NCBI GenBank assembly: GCA_018816605.1
Contig: JAHIVS010000087.1
Span: forward strand, 1 to 17,497
Length of the DNA: 17,497 bases
Source of the DNA: Pseudomonadota bacterium
GTDB lineage: Bacteria > Desulfobacterota > Desulfobacteria > Desulfobacterales > Desulfobacteraceae
Direction: 5' to 3'
Shown piece after piece: positions 6,811-15,792 of the stretch. Numbering within the stretch: the stretch's first letter is position 1; every line of letters starts with the position of its first letter. The translations under genes were made by a program, and so were the position numbers. The notes under the pieces were generated by a model. It saw only the letters and a program-made list of their open reading frames with translations. It was not told where the DNA came from and ran no database searches.

Positions 6811-6889
6811 AACAGGATTCGTTCAGATATTTTTGGGGCGAGAAATGGTGGACATTAAACCGATTGCTTCCAATTTCAAGGATGGTCTT

Positions 6890-7477
6890 ATGAGCCGAAA
6901 AGCATATGTTTCCAGAAAGACAACAGAAACCCAGATAGAAATACAATTGGAGCTGGATGGTACTGGAAAAGCCGATATTTCTACGGGAATTCCGTTTTTT
7001 GACCATATGCTGACCGCCTTTAGTGTTCATGGGTTCTTTGATCTTAAGGTCCTGGCAAAGGGGGATATCCAGGTGGATTTACACCATACCGTAGAAGATG
7101 TCGGGCTGGTTCTTGGCCAGGCCCTCAGTGAAGCCCTTGAAGGAAAGGAACGGATCTTCAGATTCGGTGATAGCTGTGTTCCCATGGATGAAGCATTGAC
7201 CCGCGTGACAATGGATTTGTCCAACCGCCCCTATCTTATATACCATTTTCCCGATGACTTGAAGTCAACCGGTCCGTTTGATGCCTATATCGCCAAGGAA
7301 TTTTTCCAGGCATTCTGTGTTAAGGGCGGATTTAATCTCCATATAAATGCATATTATGGCGTAAACGAGCATCATGTGCTTGAATCTATTTTCAAGGCCA
7401 TGGGAAGGTCTCTTTATGGGGCCACCCGGATTAACGACAAACTCAGCGGTGCGCTTTCAAGTAAAGGCAGTTTATAG
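6890..7477 (+). CDS. hisB: Imidazoleglycerol-phosphate dehydratase
   Basis: Catalyses dehydration of imidazole-glycerol phosphate to imidazole-acetol phosphate, the sixth step of histidine synthesis, in the cytoplasm. From ATG 6890 the protein is 195 aa, the normal length of monofunctional bacterial HisB, and opens with the typical SRKAYVSRKTTET. Manganese-binding motifs are intact: GIPFFDHML (33-41), DLHHTVEDVG (63-72) and GVNEHHVLES (157-166). AAGGA at 6878-6882, 7 nt before ATG, decides this start; upstream in-frame ATG 6845 and TTG 6833 would add non-conserved residues. There is no phosphatase domain, and no other his gene is adjacent, so it is a solitary his gene between SprA-related and dnaG genes. 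Confidence 0.96.
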   Translation: MSRKAYVSRKTTETQIEIQLELDGTGKADISTGIPFFDHMLTAFSVHGFFDLKVLAKGDIQVDLHHTVEDVGLVLGQALSEALEGKERIFRFGDSCVPMDEALTRVTMDLSNRPYLIYHFPDDLKSTGPFDAYIAKEFFQAFCVKGGFNLHINAYYGVNEHHVLESIFKAMGRSLYGATRINDKLSGALSSKGSL

Positions 7478-7536
7478 GCATTTTGTTTAATTTAGGGGTT
7501 CACCAGAATCAAAAATTATCATTATGAAGATGATTA

Positions 7537-7566
7537 TTGACATGGTATATTAAAGACTTATCTTAT
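7537..7566 (+). promoter_or_regulatory. Promoter candidate for dnaG-rpoD
   Basis: A perfect -35 TTGACA (7537-7542) is followed after 16-18 nt by TATCTT/TCTTAT (7559-7566), about 45 nt before ATG 7612. No terminator is evident between hisB and this site, so read-through from hisB is also possible. Confidence 0.4.
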
Positions 7567-7611
7567 TTCTCTGCATAATTATTTGTAAATTTGGAGCCAG
7601 CGCCATCAAAG

Positions 7612-9390
7612 ATGATTATTCCTGAAGAGAAAATTTCAGAGATTCTGAATACTTCGGATATTGTGGATATTATATCTGAATCGGTTATTCTCAAAAAATC
7701 AGGCAGGAACTTTTTTGGCCTCTGCCCGTTCCACTCCGAGAAGACCCCCTCTTTTTCAGTGAATGCAGACAAGCAGATTTTCCATTGTTTCGGGTGCAGT
7801 GCCGGCGGAAATGCCTTGTCTTTTATGATGAAATACCACGGGATTTCTTTTCCTGAAGCAGCAAGAATGCTGGCAAGAAAATATAATGTTACCATTGAAA
7901 CCCAATCAATTGATCCGGTGCAGAGAAAGCAGATTCAGGTTAAGGAATCCTTATTTCGGCTGAACAAACGCGTGATGATGCTTTACGCTGGAATTTTGAG
8001 CAACCGATCCATGGGAAGACCGGCTATGGATTACCTCGAGAAGAGGGGGATGACGGCAGACACAATTGAAACCTTTCACCTTGGATTTTCTCCTGATCAA
8101 TGGGACACGGGCGTCAATTTTTTAAAAAAAGAACGTGTTAGCCATCAGATTGCCGTGAATTCGGGGTTGATTTTGCCGAGAAAGCAAGGGAATGGACATT
8201 ATGACCGTTTCCGAAACCGGTTGATATTTCCTATTTTTGACATCAATATGCAGGTGGCAGGATTTGGGGGGCGTGTCATGGATGACAGCATGCCCAAATA
8301 CATGAACTCCCCTGAAACGCCGGTTTACAGCAAGGGCAGGATTCTATACGGACTCCATGCGGCCAAGCAGCATTGCCGCAGGGAAGGGATCGTTTATATT
8401 GTCGAGGGGTATTTTGATTTTCTCTCCCTTTATCAGAATGGTATCCAAAATACAGTGGCCAGCCTGGGTACGGCACTGACCCAGGAACATATCAGAATTC
8501 TCAAGGGATATGCCGCAAAAATGATTCTGGTATTTGATTCCGATGATGCCGGTGTCAATGCAGCCAAAAGAAGCATTCAGCTTTTTATAAAAGAGGGTGT
8601 GGAAACACGGATTCTTGTTCTCCCGGACAAGAATGACCCGGATTCATTTGTGATGCAGCATGGGCAGGAGGCCTTCCTTGTTCTTGCATCAAAAGCAAAA
8701 ACCATTATGCAGTTTTTGCTGGGGCTTGCCATGGACACCCATGGCCTGTCCGTAGAGGGCCGGATTAAAATTTTAGATGAGATGAAAGATCACCTGGTGC
8801 TGATTCAGGATGCGGCCCTAAGATCTTTATATGTAAGGGAGCTTGCAGAGACCTTGAACATAGATGAAAGCGCCGTTCTTGAAAAAGTCAGGGATGCCCA
8901 TGTTCAGAAAAACACACGGCACTCTCCTCTAATGCCCATTCCCCAGGAAGAGGGAATTCTGGTATCTGATCCAAGGGAAAAACAAATTCTGAGTATAATG
9001 CTCAATTATCCTGAATTGATACCCGAGGTGGTTGAGAAGGATGTGCTGGGTTGTTTTTATTCAGAACGACTTCAGGGTATCGCTAGGAAAATTATCGCCA
9101 CAGAACTTGACAAGGATGCCTTTGTCACTAATGTTATGGCCAAATTAGAAGATCACAGGGATCAGGAATTGATTGCATCCCTTGCAATGGATGATTTTTC
9201 CGGCAATGATGATATGTGTCAGACCGCACATGCTTTAATGAACCGGATTATAAAAATCAGAAAAAAAAACGAAAATACAATAACAACAAAAATAATAAGT
9301 GCGGAAAAGGGCTGTGATGCTGATGTGACCGAATTGTTAAAGCAAAAACAGAAGGAAATTCAGCAATTACACGATGTTCAACAACTTTAG
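7612..9390 (+). CDS. dnaG: DNA primase
   Basis: Synthesises RNA primers on single-stranded DNA at the replication fork together with DnaB helicase. From ATG 7612 it is 592 aa, a normal length. Domains in order: an N-terminal zinc-binding domain with C38-P-F-H41 and C59-F-G-C62; the catalytic core; and the TOPRIM fold with E265 in [10 protein letters not shown] and D309/D311 in [13 protein letters not shown] less conserved helicase-binding C-terminal part follows from about residue 430. The opening [10 protein letters not shown] is typical of the family. A TTG at 7591 would add seven residues (EPAPSK); neither start has an ideal ribosome site. It is followed 19 nt later by rpoD, the classic macromolecular-synthesis pair. 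Confidence 0.96.
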   Translation: MIIPEEKISEILNTSDIVDIISESVILKKSGRNFFGLCPFHSEKTPSFSVNADKQIFHCFGCSAGGNALSFMMKYHGISFPEAARMLARKYNVTIETQSIDPVQRKQIQVKESLFRLNKRVMMLYAGILSNRSMGRPAMDYLEKRGMTADTIETFHLGFSPDQWDTGVNFLKKERVSHQIAVNSGLILPRKQGNGHYDRFRNRLIFPIFDINMQVAGFGGRVMDDSMPKYMNSPETPVYSKGRILYGLHAAKQHCRREGIVYIVEGYFDFLSLYQNGIQNTVASLGTALTQEHIRILKGYAAKMILVFDSDDAGVNAAKRSIQLFIKEGVETRILVLPDKNDPDSFVMQHGQEAFLVLASKAKTIMQFLLGLAMDTHGLSVEGRIKILDEMKDHLVLIQDAALRSLYVRELAETLNIDESAVLEKVRDAHVQKNTRHSPLMPIPQEEGILVSDPREKQILSIMLNYPELIPEVVEKDVLGCFYSERLQGIARKIIATELDKDAFVTNVMAKLEDHRDQELIASLAMDDFSGNDDMCQTAHALMNRIIKIRKKNENTITTKIISAEKGCDADVTELLKQKQKEIQQLHDVQQL

Positions 9391-9409
9391 GCCTTTGGGA
9401 GGCATTTTT

Positions 9410-11263
9410 ATGGCAATAAAGACAAATACGTCTGGAGAGAATTTAGTGATCAGTAAGAATGAAATGAGAAGGCTTATAAAAAAGGGTGAAGAAAATGGTG
9501 TTCTCTCCTTTGCCGAAATAAATGATGCAATATCAGGTGATTTGCAATCCTTTGATCAGATTGATGACATCGTGGTACAATTCAGGGAGATGGGAATTGA
9601 ACTGGTGGATAAGGAAAAGAATGCGGAAAAGAAAACCACTGCAAAACCGGTAAAAAAGGTTCCCAAAAAACCGGTTATGAAAAAAAATATAAATGAAGAC
9701 CCGGATTCAGATAACGAGGATGATGAAAAAGGGGATAAAAAAGGGGTTTTTTCATCCAAAAAAGACCGGTCTGACCTTGAATTTGGTGCGGTGACAGATC
9801 CTGTTAAGATGTATTTAAAAGAAATGGGGATGGTCACACTTCTGAGTCGGGAAGGGGAAATTGAAATCGCAAAGAAGATCGAGAATGGAGAGCGTGATAT
9901 ATTACGTTCCATGCTCAATTGTCCGATTTCATTGTCTACCATTTTTATGTATGGGGAAAAGATGGAAAAAAAATCCATGCGCCCCAAGCATGTGCTCCGG
10001 GATGTTGATGAAGGGGATGGGGTGGTGGATGAAGTGTCCAAACAGGAAAAGTTTCTCAAAGCCTTAACCACTATCAGTGAAATCCACAGGGAAAATCAGG
10101 AGAGACGGGATGAGCTGGCCGGCCTGAAAAAAGGGACCAAGAAATTTGAAAAGCTGCACCAGGATATTGCGGACAATACAGACGCTATCTTCGAGCATTT
10201 AAAGCGGTGGCGGTTTGAATCCAATGTGATTGATAATATAGAAAAAAGCATTCGCAATACCATTGTCTGGTTTGAGACGGTTGACAAGCTTTTGGAAAAA
10301 TGTGCCAAAACCTTTAATGTCCGTAAAGATACAATGATAAAACAAGCCACGGACAAGGATACTTTTGTGAGCTGGGCTACGGCAAGGACTGATATTACCG
10401 AAAAACGGGCGGTTATTCTTTACAACGATATAGGGTCTGTCCTTGACCAGGTAGCCCATCGTAGAAGTTTTGTCAAAGGGGGGATAGAGGATCTGCAACT
10501 CATAACCCAGGGCGTTGACAAGGGCAGGAGAGACGCAGATCATGCGAAGCGAGAATTGGTAAGGGCCAATTTAAGGCTGGTTGTCAGCATTGCCAAGAAA
10601 TATACAAACCGGGGGCTTCAATTTCTGGATCTAATCCAGGAAGGCAATATCGGTTTGATGAAAGCCGTGGACAAATTCGAATATCGAAGGGGATATAAAT
10701 TTTCCACCTATGCCACCTGGTGGATACGCCAGGCCATCACCCGGGCCATTGCAGACCAGGCCAGGACCATCCGCATACCGGTTCATATGATTGAAACCAT
10801 CAATAAACTTATCAGGACTTCACGATATCTTGTCCAGGAAATGGGCAAGGAGCCGTCGCCTGAAGAGATTGCGGAAAAAATGGAAATCCCAATTGATAAG
10901 GTTCGGCGGGTGCTTAAAATAGCCAAGGAGCCCATCTCTTTGGAAACGCCAATCGGGGAAGAAGAAGACAGTCATTTGGGTGATTTCATAGAAGATAAAA
11001 AGTTTTCTATCCCTTCTGAAGCTGCCATTGATTTTAGTCTGGCGGAACAGACCCGAAAAATCCTTGCCACCTTGACGCCCCGGGAAGAAAAGGTGCTGAG
11101 AATGCGGTTTGGCATTGGAGAAAAATCCGATCATACCCTGGAAGAAGTGGGGAAGGATTTTACGGTCACAAGGGAGCGGATTCGGCAGATTGAAGCCAAG
11201 GCATTGCGGAAACTACGGCATCCCACAAGAAGCAAGAAACTCAAGACATTCATCGAGAATTAA
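9410..11263 (+). CDS. rpoD: Primary RNA polymerase sigma factor (sigma-70)
   Basis: Housekeeping sigma factor directing RNA polymerase to -35/-10 promoters. From ATG 9410 (GGGAGG at 9397-9402) it is 617 aa; an upstream ATG at 9374 overlaps dnaG and lacks support. Region 1.1 covers about 1-68. A lysine/acid-rich linker spans 70-122. Region 1.2 starts at [11 protein letters not shown] (130-140). A large non-conserved insert spans about 165-370. Region 2 contains [20 protein letters not shown] (381-400), [17 protein letters not shown] (407-423) and [20 protein letters not shown] (429-448). Region 3 follows IRIPVHM. Region 4 contains [14 protein letters not shown] and the helix-turn-helix [20 protein letters not shown]. 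It forms an operon with dnaG. Confidence 0.98.
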   Translation: MAIKTNTSGENLVISKNEMRRLIKKGEENGVLSFAEINDAISGDLQSFDQIDDIVVQFREMGIELVDKEKNAEKKTTAKPVKKVPKKPVMKKNINEDPDSDNEDDEKGDKKGVFSSKKDRSDLEFGAVTDPVKMYLKEMGMVTLLSREGEIEIAKKIENGERDILRSMLNCPISLSTIFMYGEKMEKKSMRPKHVLRDVDEGDGVVDEVSKQEKFLKALTTISEIHRENQERRDELAGLKKGTKKFEKLHQDIADNTDAIFEHLKRWRFESNVIDNIEKSIRNTIVWFETVDKLLEKCAKTFNVRKDTMIKQATDKDTFVSWATARTDITEKRAVILYNDIGSVLDQVAHRRSFVKGGIEDLQLITQGVDKGRRDADHAKRELVRANLRLVVSIAKKYTNRGLQFLDLIQEGNIGLMKAVDKFEYRRGYKFSTYATWWIRQAITRAIADQARTIRIPVHMIETINKLIRTSRYLVQEMGKEPSPEEIAEKMEIPIDKVRRVLKIAKEPISLETPIGEEEDSHLGDFIEDKKFSIPSEAAIDFSLAEQTRKILATLTPREEKVLRMRFGIGEKSDHTLEEVGKDFTVTRERIRQIEAKALRKLRHPTRSKKLKTFIEN

Positions 11264-11266
11264 ATC

Positions 11267-11297
11267 TTGACATCTCCTTGTGGTTGCTATATATAAT
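11267..11297 (+). promoter_or_regulatory. Strong promoter for the tRNA gene
   Basis: A perfect -35 TTGACA (11267-11272) starts only 3 nt after the rpoD stop. It is followed by TATATA (11290-11295, 17-nt spacer) overlapping TATAAT (11292-11297, 19-nt spacer). The predicted start near 11302-11304 leaves about 17 nt before the mature tRNA 5' end. Confidence 0.65.
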
Positions 11298-11319
11298 TCA
11301 AGTTTGTTTACATGGCAAC

Positions 11320-11396
11320 GGGCCTATAGCTCAGTTTGGTAGAGCCACCGGCTCATAACCGGTCGGTCCCTGGTTCGATCCCAGGTGGGCCCACCA
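11320..11396 (+). tRNA. tRNA with CAU anticodon, Met or more likely Ile2 (lysidine)
   Basis: A full cloverleaf is present with encoded CCA: acceptor GGGCCTA/TGGGCCC (T6-G67 wobble), D arm GCTC/GAGC, anticodon stem ACCGG/CCGGT with loop CTCATAA, and T arm CCTGG/CCAGG with loop TTCGATC. The anticodon is CAT. G1-C72 pairing rules out initiator tRNA. The C4-G69 and C5-G68 pairs match positive determinants reported for the TilS lysidine synthetase, favouring tRNA-Ile2 reading AUA over elongator Met. Promoter and terminator flank it closely. Confidence 0.95.
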
Positions 11397-11497
11397 TTAA
11401 ATAAGCTCAAGAAGATGTCGAAGAAAGCGATAAAAATGAAAAAAGGATGGTCAGGTCATATATGAGTGCCTGTTGGACTTCAAACCGATATAAGATT

Positions 11498-11528
11498 AAA
11501 AAGCGTGGTATTTTATCACGCTTTTTTT
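11498..11528 (+). terminator. Rho-independent terminator after the tRNA
   Basis: AAAAAGCGTG (11498-11507) pairs with CACGCTTTTT (11517-11526), with possible further pairing in the 9-nt loop, and a run of seven T spans 11522-11528. It ends the tRNA transcript just before the nif3 ribosome site. Confidence 0.85.
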
Positions 11529-11545
11529 GTTTATAGAGGGGCCTT

Positions 11546-12364
11546 GTGCAATTAACCGTTAAAAAGACAATCGATATCATCAATTCCTTTGCACCCTTTT
11601 CCCTTGCAGAAAATTGGGATAACTCAGGACTTCAGGCAGGTAACCCGGACTGGACGATTCAAAAAATTATGATCAGTCTGGATGTTACCATGGAGGCTAT
11701 GGCGGCGGCAAAGGACTGGGGAGCAGACCTTTTGCTCACCCATCATCCGTTGCTGATCAGCCCTGAAAAATCCATCAATTTTATGAAAATGCCGGGATCT
11801 GCCATTTGCATGGCCGCAAAGCAAAATATGAGTATTGTGTCCGCACATACCAATCTGGATAAGGCGATCAATGGACTGAACGATTATTTTGCAAAAATGA
11901 TGGGTATGGATTGCCACGAACCGCTCCTGAAAGACTCCCGGCCGGAAGGATCATCTGACAGCGGTCAGGGGATCGGCAGAATCTGTCAGTTGCCCGCTGC
12001 CATCCCTTTTAAGGACCTGATTTCCCAGGTAAAGGCCCGGCTGGGTCTTGAAACGATTCGCATGGCCGGCGACTTGAATCTTAAGGTGGACAAAATTGCT
12101 CTTTGTACGGGCTCCGGAGGTTCTTTGACGAACCTTTTTCTGGAATCGTGTGCCAATGTCTATATCACCGGTGACATTAAATATCACGAAGCAAGACAAA
12201 TCGAAGAGCATAACAAAGGCCTGATAGATGTGGGGCATTTTGCATCGGAAGTAATTGTGGTTGATCTGCTGAAAAAAAGGTTGCAGCAGGCGCTTCCATC
12301 TCTTGGATATGATATTAAAATAAAAGGCTTTAAAAAGGAAAGAGATCCATTCAAAACAGTTTAA
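11546..12364 (+). CDS. Nif3-like dinuclear metal-centre protein
   Basis: A 272-aa protein of the NIF3/YbgI/YqfO family, which forms toroidal hexamers with a two-metal site. Typical elements are WDNSGLQAG (24-32), LLTHHPLL (63-70, H66 and H67), SAHTNLDKA (99-107, H101 and D105), ITGDIKYHE (207-215) and DVGHFASE (228-235, H231 and E235), together the metal-binding set. Some homologues are labelled GTP cyclohydrolase I type 2, but the physiological reaction is unresolved. The start is GTG 11546 with GAGGGG (11536-11541) close upstream. It lies just behind the tRNA terminator and 9 nt ahead of the zinc-ribbon gene, a pairing common in bacterial genomes. Confidence 0.92.
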   Translation: MQLTVKKTIDIINSFAPFSLAENWDNSGLQAGNPDWTIQKIMISLDVTMEAMAAAKDWGADLLLTHHPLLISPEKSINFMKMPGSAICMAAKQNMSIVSAHTNLDKAINGLNDYFAKMMGMDCHEPLLKDSRPEGSSDSGQGIGRICQLPAAIPFKDLISQVKARLGLETIRMAGDLNLKVDKIALCTGSGGSLTNLFLESCANVYITGDIKYHEARQIEEHNKGLIDVGHFASEVIVVDLLKKRLQQALPSLGYDIKIKGFKKERDPFKTV

Positions 12365-12373
12365 GGATAAACT

Positions 12374-13096
12374 ATGAAGGATATATCAAAACCAGATATT
12401 GCTACACTGATTAAACTGCAGGAAGCTGAAACACAAATTGTCAGGCTTCAGGCGGTTCTAGAAAAAGTTGACAAAGAAAAAACAAAATTGGCAGTACGGC
12501 TAAAACAATTTGAGACGGCCCTTTTTCAGAATAAAGAAGACCTTGCCAGGGCCCAGGCTGCCTGTCGCGATAGTGAACGGGAAATACAGATTGTTGATGA
12601 CCGGATTATAAAAAGCAATGAACACTTGAGAATGGTTAAAACCAATAAAGAATATCAGGTGCTTCTCCGTGAGGTGGATGACAATAAAAAACGCAAAGAT
12701 GCCCTGGAAAACGAATTGATCGAATTTATGGATGTAAGGGAAAAATCAGAGTCCATCGCCAGTGAAAGTGAAAAAGAGTATAATTTACTGGTCGAACAGA
12801 TTAGCGCCCAACAAGCAGAGATGGAAAAAAAATGCGCGGATGATAAAGCGTCATTAGAAGAATACCTGGAACAACAGAAAATCATAGGGGAAAGCCTTGA
12901 TCCTTCCCTCATGAACCGGTTTCGCAAAATATCAAAAATGAACCAGGGGTCTGCAGTCACCCGTGTAAACCATGAGGTCTGTTCAGGATGTTTCATGAAT
13001 ATTCCGCCACAGCTATATATTGAGGTTCAACGCGGAACTTCATTGATTTCCTGCCCGCAATGCAGTAGAATCCTTTATCATGTGAATCTAGAATAA
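12374..13096 (+). CDS. Coiled-coil C4-type zinc-ribbon protein
   Basis: A 240-aa cytoplasmic protein. Residues about 12-170 form a long, charged antiparallel coiled coil (LEKVDKEKTKLAVRLKQFET and similar), including the conserved RMVKTNKEYQVLLRE. The C-terminal zinc ribbon carries C203-S-G-C206 and C227-P-Q-C230, with VNHEVCSGCFMNIPPQLYIE between. The architecture is that of the CT398/HP0958-like zinc-ribbon family (C4-type zinc ribbon domain protein). Some epsilon-proteobacterial members affect flagellar RNA or secretion, but that role cannot be transferred here. It is co-transcribed with nif3. Its final codons carry the probable rnpB promoter, and its stop codon lies only a few nt before the RNase P RNA. 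Confidence 0.88.
   Translation: MKDISKPDIATLIKLQEAETQIVRLQAVLEKVDKEKTKLAVRLKQFETALFQNKEDLARAQAACRDSEREIQIVDDRIIKSNEHLRMVKTNKEYQVLLREVDDNKKRKDALENELIEFMDVREKSESIASESEKEYNLLVEQISAQQAEMEKKCADDKASLEEYLEQQKIIGESLDPSLMNRFRKISKMNQGSAVTRVNHEVCSGCFMNIPPQLYIEVQRGTSLISCPQCSRILYHVNLE
13043..13071 (+). promoter_or_regulatory. Promoter candidate for rnpB inside the zinc-ribbon gene
   Basis: TTGATT (13043-13048) and TAGAAT (13066-13071) have a 17-nt spacer, predicting a start near 13078, about 20 nt before helix P1. A second TAGAAT at 13089-13094 would start exactly at P1 but has no -35 match. Confidence 0.4.
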
Positions 13097-13098
13097 AA

Positions 13099-13497
<399 letters not shown>

Positions 13498-13517
13498 TTT
13501 TAACCAGGACAGTGTCA

Positions 13518-14828
13518 ATGAGTCTTACCTGTGATATCTCGTTTAAGGAAAAGGTAAATATTTTTTCCTTTGAGTATTTAAAATGTATATTGTTTATCAA
13601 CAATATAGAATCCGACGATTATCTGTTTACCAAAAAACTGTATTCAAAACTTATAACCACCTCCCATATACTTGAAGATTTTCTGGATTTCCATGGGGCA
13701 AAAAAAAATAAGGAATGGGTTTTTTACCGTGAACTGAGCGCAAGCGTACGACACCTTTCCCTTGCCTGTTATTCCCAGCGCCATCTTTTGAACAGATTTA
13801 AATTTTACCGCCTTGAAAGTAGCCACAAGGAAATGTTCAAACGCGAAGCCATGGATACCCTTCGGATTATCCAGGATTCACTCAAGCTTGCTGTTCCTGT
13901 GATTTTAGAGGAAGCAAGGCGCCTGGACATCACCATTCCTAAAACCGGATATGACTTAAGTTATTTTCCGGGGATTTCTTCTTCCCAGCATCTGGACCAT
14001 AATATAGATGATTTTAATGCAAAAGATCAGCAAAAAGAAAATCTAACCCGGATCGCCAGTGAATTTCTTGAAGTCATCAAAGACTTTGAACAATTTTCCT
14101 TTTATGAACGATACGATTTAAAGGAAATCAACAGACTGGTCCCGGGCAAGATCAATGAAGTTATTATCCGCAGCTATGAAATGCGGATACATAATATTCA
14201 ATCTTCCTTTGATTCCTATGTGGTAAATTCCGAATCTTCTTCTGATAATATTATTTTAGATCAGCTTCGCAGTCATTTTTCCATTGTTTTTCATATCCTG
14301 CAGGTTATGGGGCGTCTTTTGCATTTTTACGAGCGCCATTTGTACGACATCGGATTTAAAGATGTTTATAAAAATATCAGTGTTGCCCTATCGGAATTAA
14401 TCGACCGGGATGTCCTTTTGGATCGGGCGGTTAATTTCTGCCTTTTTTATGCGGCAAAGTTTCTGTCCTCCGGCAAAGAAGTGGCCTTTCAAATCATCAA
14501 TGAAAACATGGAAACATCTACCATCCATGTGGGCATCCCAAAAGACAGGGGATTCCATAGCCGTCCCAGCCTCCTGGTGGCAAAGATTGTCCAGCATTAT
14601 GGTGGCGAAGTTAAGCTGCAAGTGGGAGAAGATTTTTTTGATGCCTCCTCTGTTTTGGATATACAATGGGCCGGGGGCAAGATTAAAAAAGAAGAAATCG
14701 AGATCGTCGCCTTTACAGGTGATTCAAGGGCATTGGATGATCTTGTTATCCTGGCAAGTGTCAACTATGGTGAAGATCATATGGGCAAAGGAATTCCTTT
14801 GCCCAAAGAATTGTCTTATTTGAGCTGA
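13518..14828 (+). CDS. Large helical protein with C-terminal HPr domain
   Basis: A 436-aa protein from ATG 13518 (AGGA at 13506-13509); a GTG at 13512 is too close to that site. No signal peptide or membrane segment is seen. Residues 1 to about 330 are mostly predicted helical, aromatic- and leucine-rich, and match no family I recognise. Residues about 335-420 look like the PTS phosphocarrier HPr. H347 in RGFHSRPSLLVAKIV corresponds to HPr His15 with the conserved Arg-Pro after it. DASSVLDIQWAGGKIKKEEI matches the Ser46 region and following glycines, and EIEIVAFTGDSRALDDL matches the C-terminal strand and helix. A free HPr is about 90 aa, so this is a fusion. It may accept or sense PTS phosphate rather than feed sugar uptake. 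It follows rnpB by about 17 nt and precedes ispD by 2 nt. Confidence 0.8.
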   Translation: MSLTCDISFKEKVNIFSFEYLKCILFINNIESDDYLFTKKLYSKLITTSHILEDFLDFHGAKKNKEWVFYRELSASVRHLSLACYSQRHLLNRFKFYRLESSHKEMFKREAMDTLRIIQDSLKLAVPVILEEARRLDITIPKTGYDLSYFPGISSSQHLDHNIDDFNAKDQQKENLTRIASEFLEVIKDFEQFSFYERYDLKEINRLVPGKINEVIIRSYEMRIHNIQSSFDSYVVNSESSSDNIILDQLRSHFSIVFHILQVMGRLLHFYERHLYDIGFKDVYKNISVALSELIDRDVLLDRAVNFCLFYAAKFLSSGKEVAFQIINENMETSTIHVGIPKDRGFHSRPSLLVAKIVQHYGGEVKLQVGEDFFDASSVLDIQWAGGKIKKEEIEIVAFTGDSRALDDLVILASVNYGEDHMGKGIPLPKELSYLS

Positions 14829-14830
14829 AC

Positions 14831-15541
14831 ATGCCTCGCTTTAGAAATATTGCCATCATTGTTGCGGCCGGCAAGGGATTGCGCATGCATTCCCTGGAAA
14901 AAAAGCAATACATGGAACTGGACAAGATCCCCGTTTTGAGCAGAACGATCACTGCCTTTGACTCCCATGGAAAAATTGATGATATTGTTCTGGTGCTTCC
15001 GTCAGAGGATAGGGTTTATTGCCGGGATCTTCTTGTGATGCCCTATGAGTTTAAAACACCCATCCATTACACAAATGGCGGCTCAACCCGCCAGGAATCC
15101 GTTTTTAATGGTTTGATAAAAGCCGGAAAATTATCAGGGGCGTTTGATAAAACCATCGTTCTGATACATGATGGGGTCAGGCCCTTTGTCGATAAGCGCT
15201 TAATGGATGACTGTATTTCCAAGGCCGTTATAACCGGAGCCTGTATCCCTGTCGTAAAGATTACAGATACCGTAAAGAAGGTTGTTGACAAGGAGTGGAT
15301 TTTACATACCCTTGACAGGGATTTGCTCTTCCAGGCCCAAACCCCCCAGGTTTTTCGACTGGATCTTGTTTTAACTGCATTTGAGCATGCCAGGGTCACG
15401 TCATTCAGCGGAACCGATGATGCGTCCATTATGGAGCATGCTGGGGTTTGCGTTTCTGTGGCCCCAGGCTCTTTGTACAATATTAAACTGACAACCCAAC
15501 AGGATTTTGCCCTGGCCCACTACCTTTTGAAGGCCCTTTGA
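14831..15541 (+). CDS. ispD: 2-C-methyl-D-erythritol 4-phosphate cytidylyltransferase
   Basis: Transfers CMP from CTP to MEP, the third step of the non-mevalonate isoprenoid pathway. The 236-aa length is normal for monofunctional IspD. Visible motifs are the nucleotide loop IIVAAGKGLRM (9-19), KKQYMEL (24-30), GGSTRQESVFNGL (83-95), LIHDGVRPFV (111-120), QAQTPQVFRL (168-177), GTDDAS (194-199) and NIKLTTQQDF (217-226). There is no fused IspF domain, and no ispF follows within the window. It starts 2 nt after the HPr-fusion stop, so the two genes are translationally coupled and presumably regulated together. No clear terminator is seen after it. Confidence 0.96.
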   Translation: MPRFRNIAIIVAAGKGLRMHSLEKKQYMELDKIPVLSRTITAFDSHGKIDDIVLVLPSEDRVYCRDLLVMPYEFKTPIHYTNGGSTRQESVFNGLIKAGKLSGAFDKTIVLIHDGVRPFVDKRLMDDCISKAVITGACIPVVKITDTVKKVVDKEWILHTLDRDLLFQAQTPQVFRLDLVLTAFEHARVTSFSGTDDASIMEHAGVCVSVAPGSLYNIKLTTQQDFALAHYLLKAL

Positions 15542-15792
15542 AAGTGGTTTTTGGAGTTTTGAATTCGAGTAATAATCGGTCAGTTTTTTCGGTGAGTTCC
15601 AAATTCATTGGGACAGGCGGTTTTACAAACTATTGCTTTACTTTATAGGGAAAGTGTGCAACATTTTAGCCTCGCAAGGCATACAAAATTAGCGTCTGGC
15701 CCAACGGGCATTTGTTATTGACTTTAAAACAAAGTTGCGCATAAATAGAAGAGAGTTGTGTTTACATACGCTTATTATCCGGAGGTATCTCG
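15542..15792 (+). other. Intergenic leader region upstream of the binding-protein-like gene
   Basis: About 250 nt without a gene. It contains two small hairpins, GCCT/AGGC (near 15670-15681) and GCCC/GGGC (near 15699-15709, followed by a T-rich stretch), which could weakly end ispD transcription. A promoter candidate and a GGAGGT ribosome site (15781-15786) follow. No known riboswitch was recognised. Confidence 0.4.
15718..15747 (+). promoter_or_regulatory. Promoter candidate for the binding-protein-like gene
   Basis: TTGACT (15718-15723) and TAAATA (15742-15747) are separated by 18 nt, giving a leader of about 40 nt before ATG 15793. Confidence 0.45.

Noticed and set aside
6833..6889. Longer hisB start at TTG 6833 or ATG 6845
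   Set aside because: AAGGA precedes ATG 6890 at ideal spacing and that start gives the standard 195-residue length and conserved N-terminus.
9374..9409. Upstream ATG start for rpoD overlapping dnaG
   Set aside because: The ATG at 9410 has a GGGAGG site at proper distance and gives the expected region 1.1 start; the extra 12 residues are translated ribosome-site sequence.
9556..10071. 171-codon minus-strand open frame inside rpoD
   Set aside because: Ser/Phe-rich translation is the usual mirror of a Lys/Glu/Asp-rich coding strand; no start site or family resemblance.
11320..11396. Initiator tRNA-fMet
   Set aside because: Position 1-72 is a G-C pair and the anticodon stem lacks the three consecutive G-C pairs typical of initiators.
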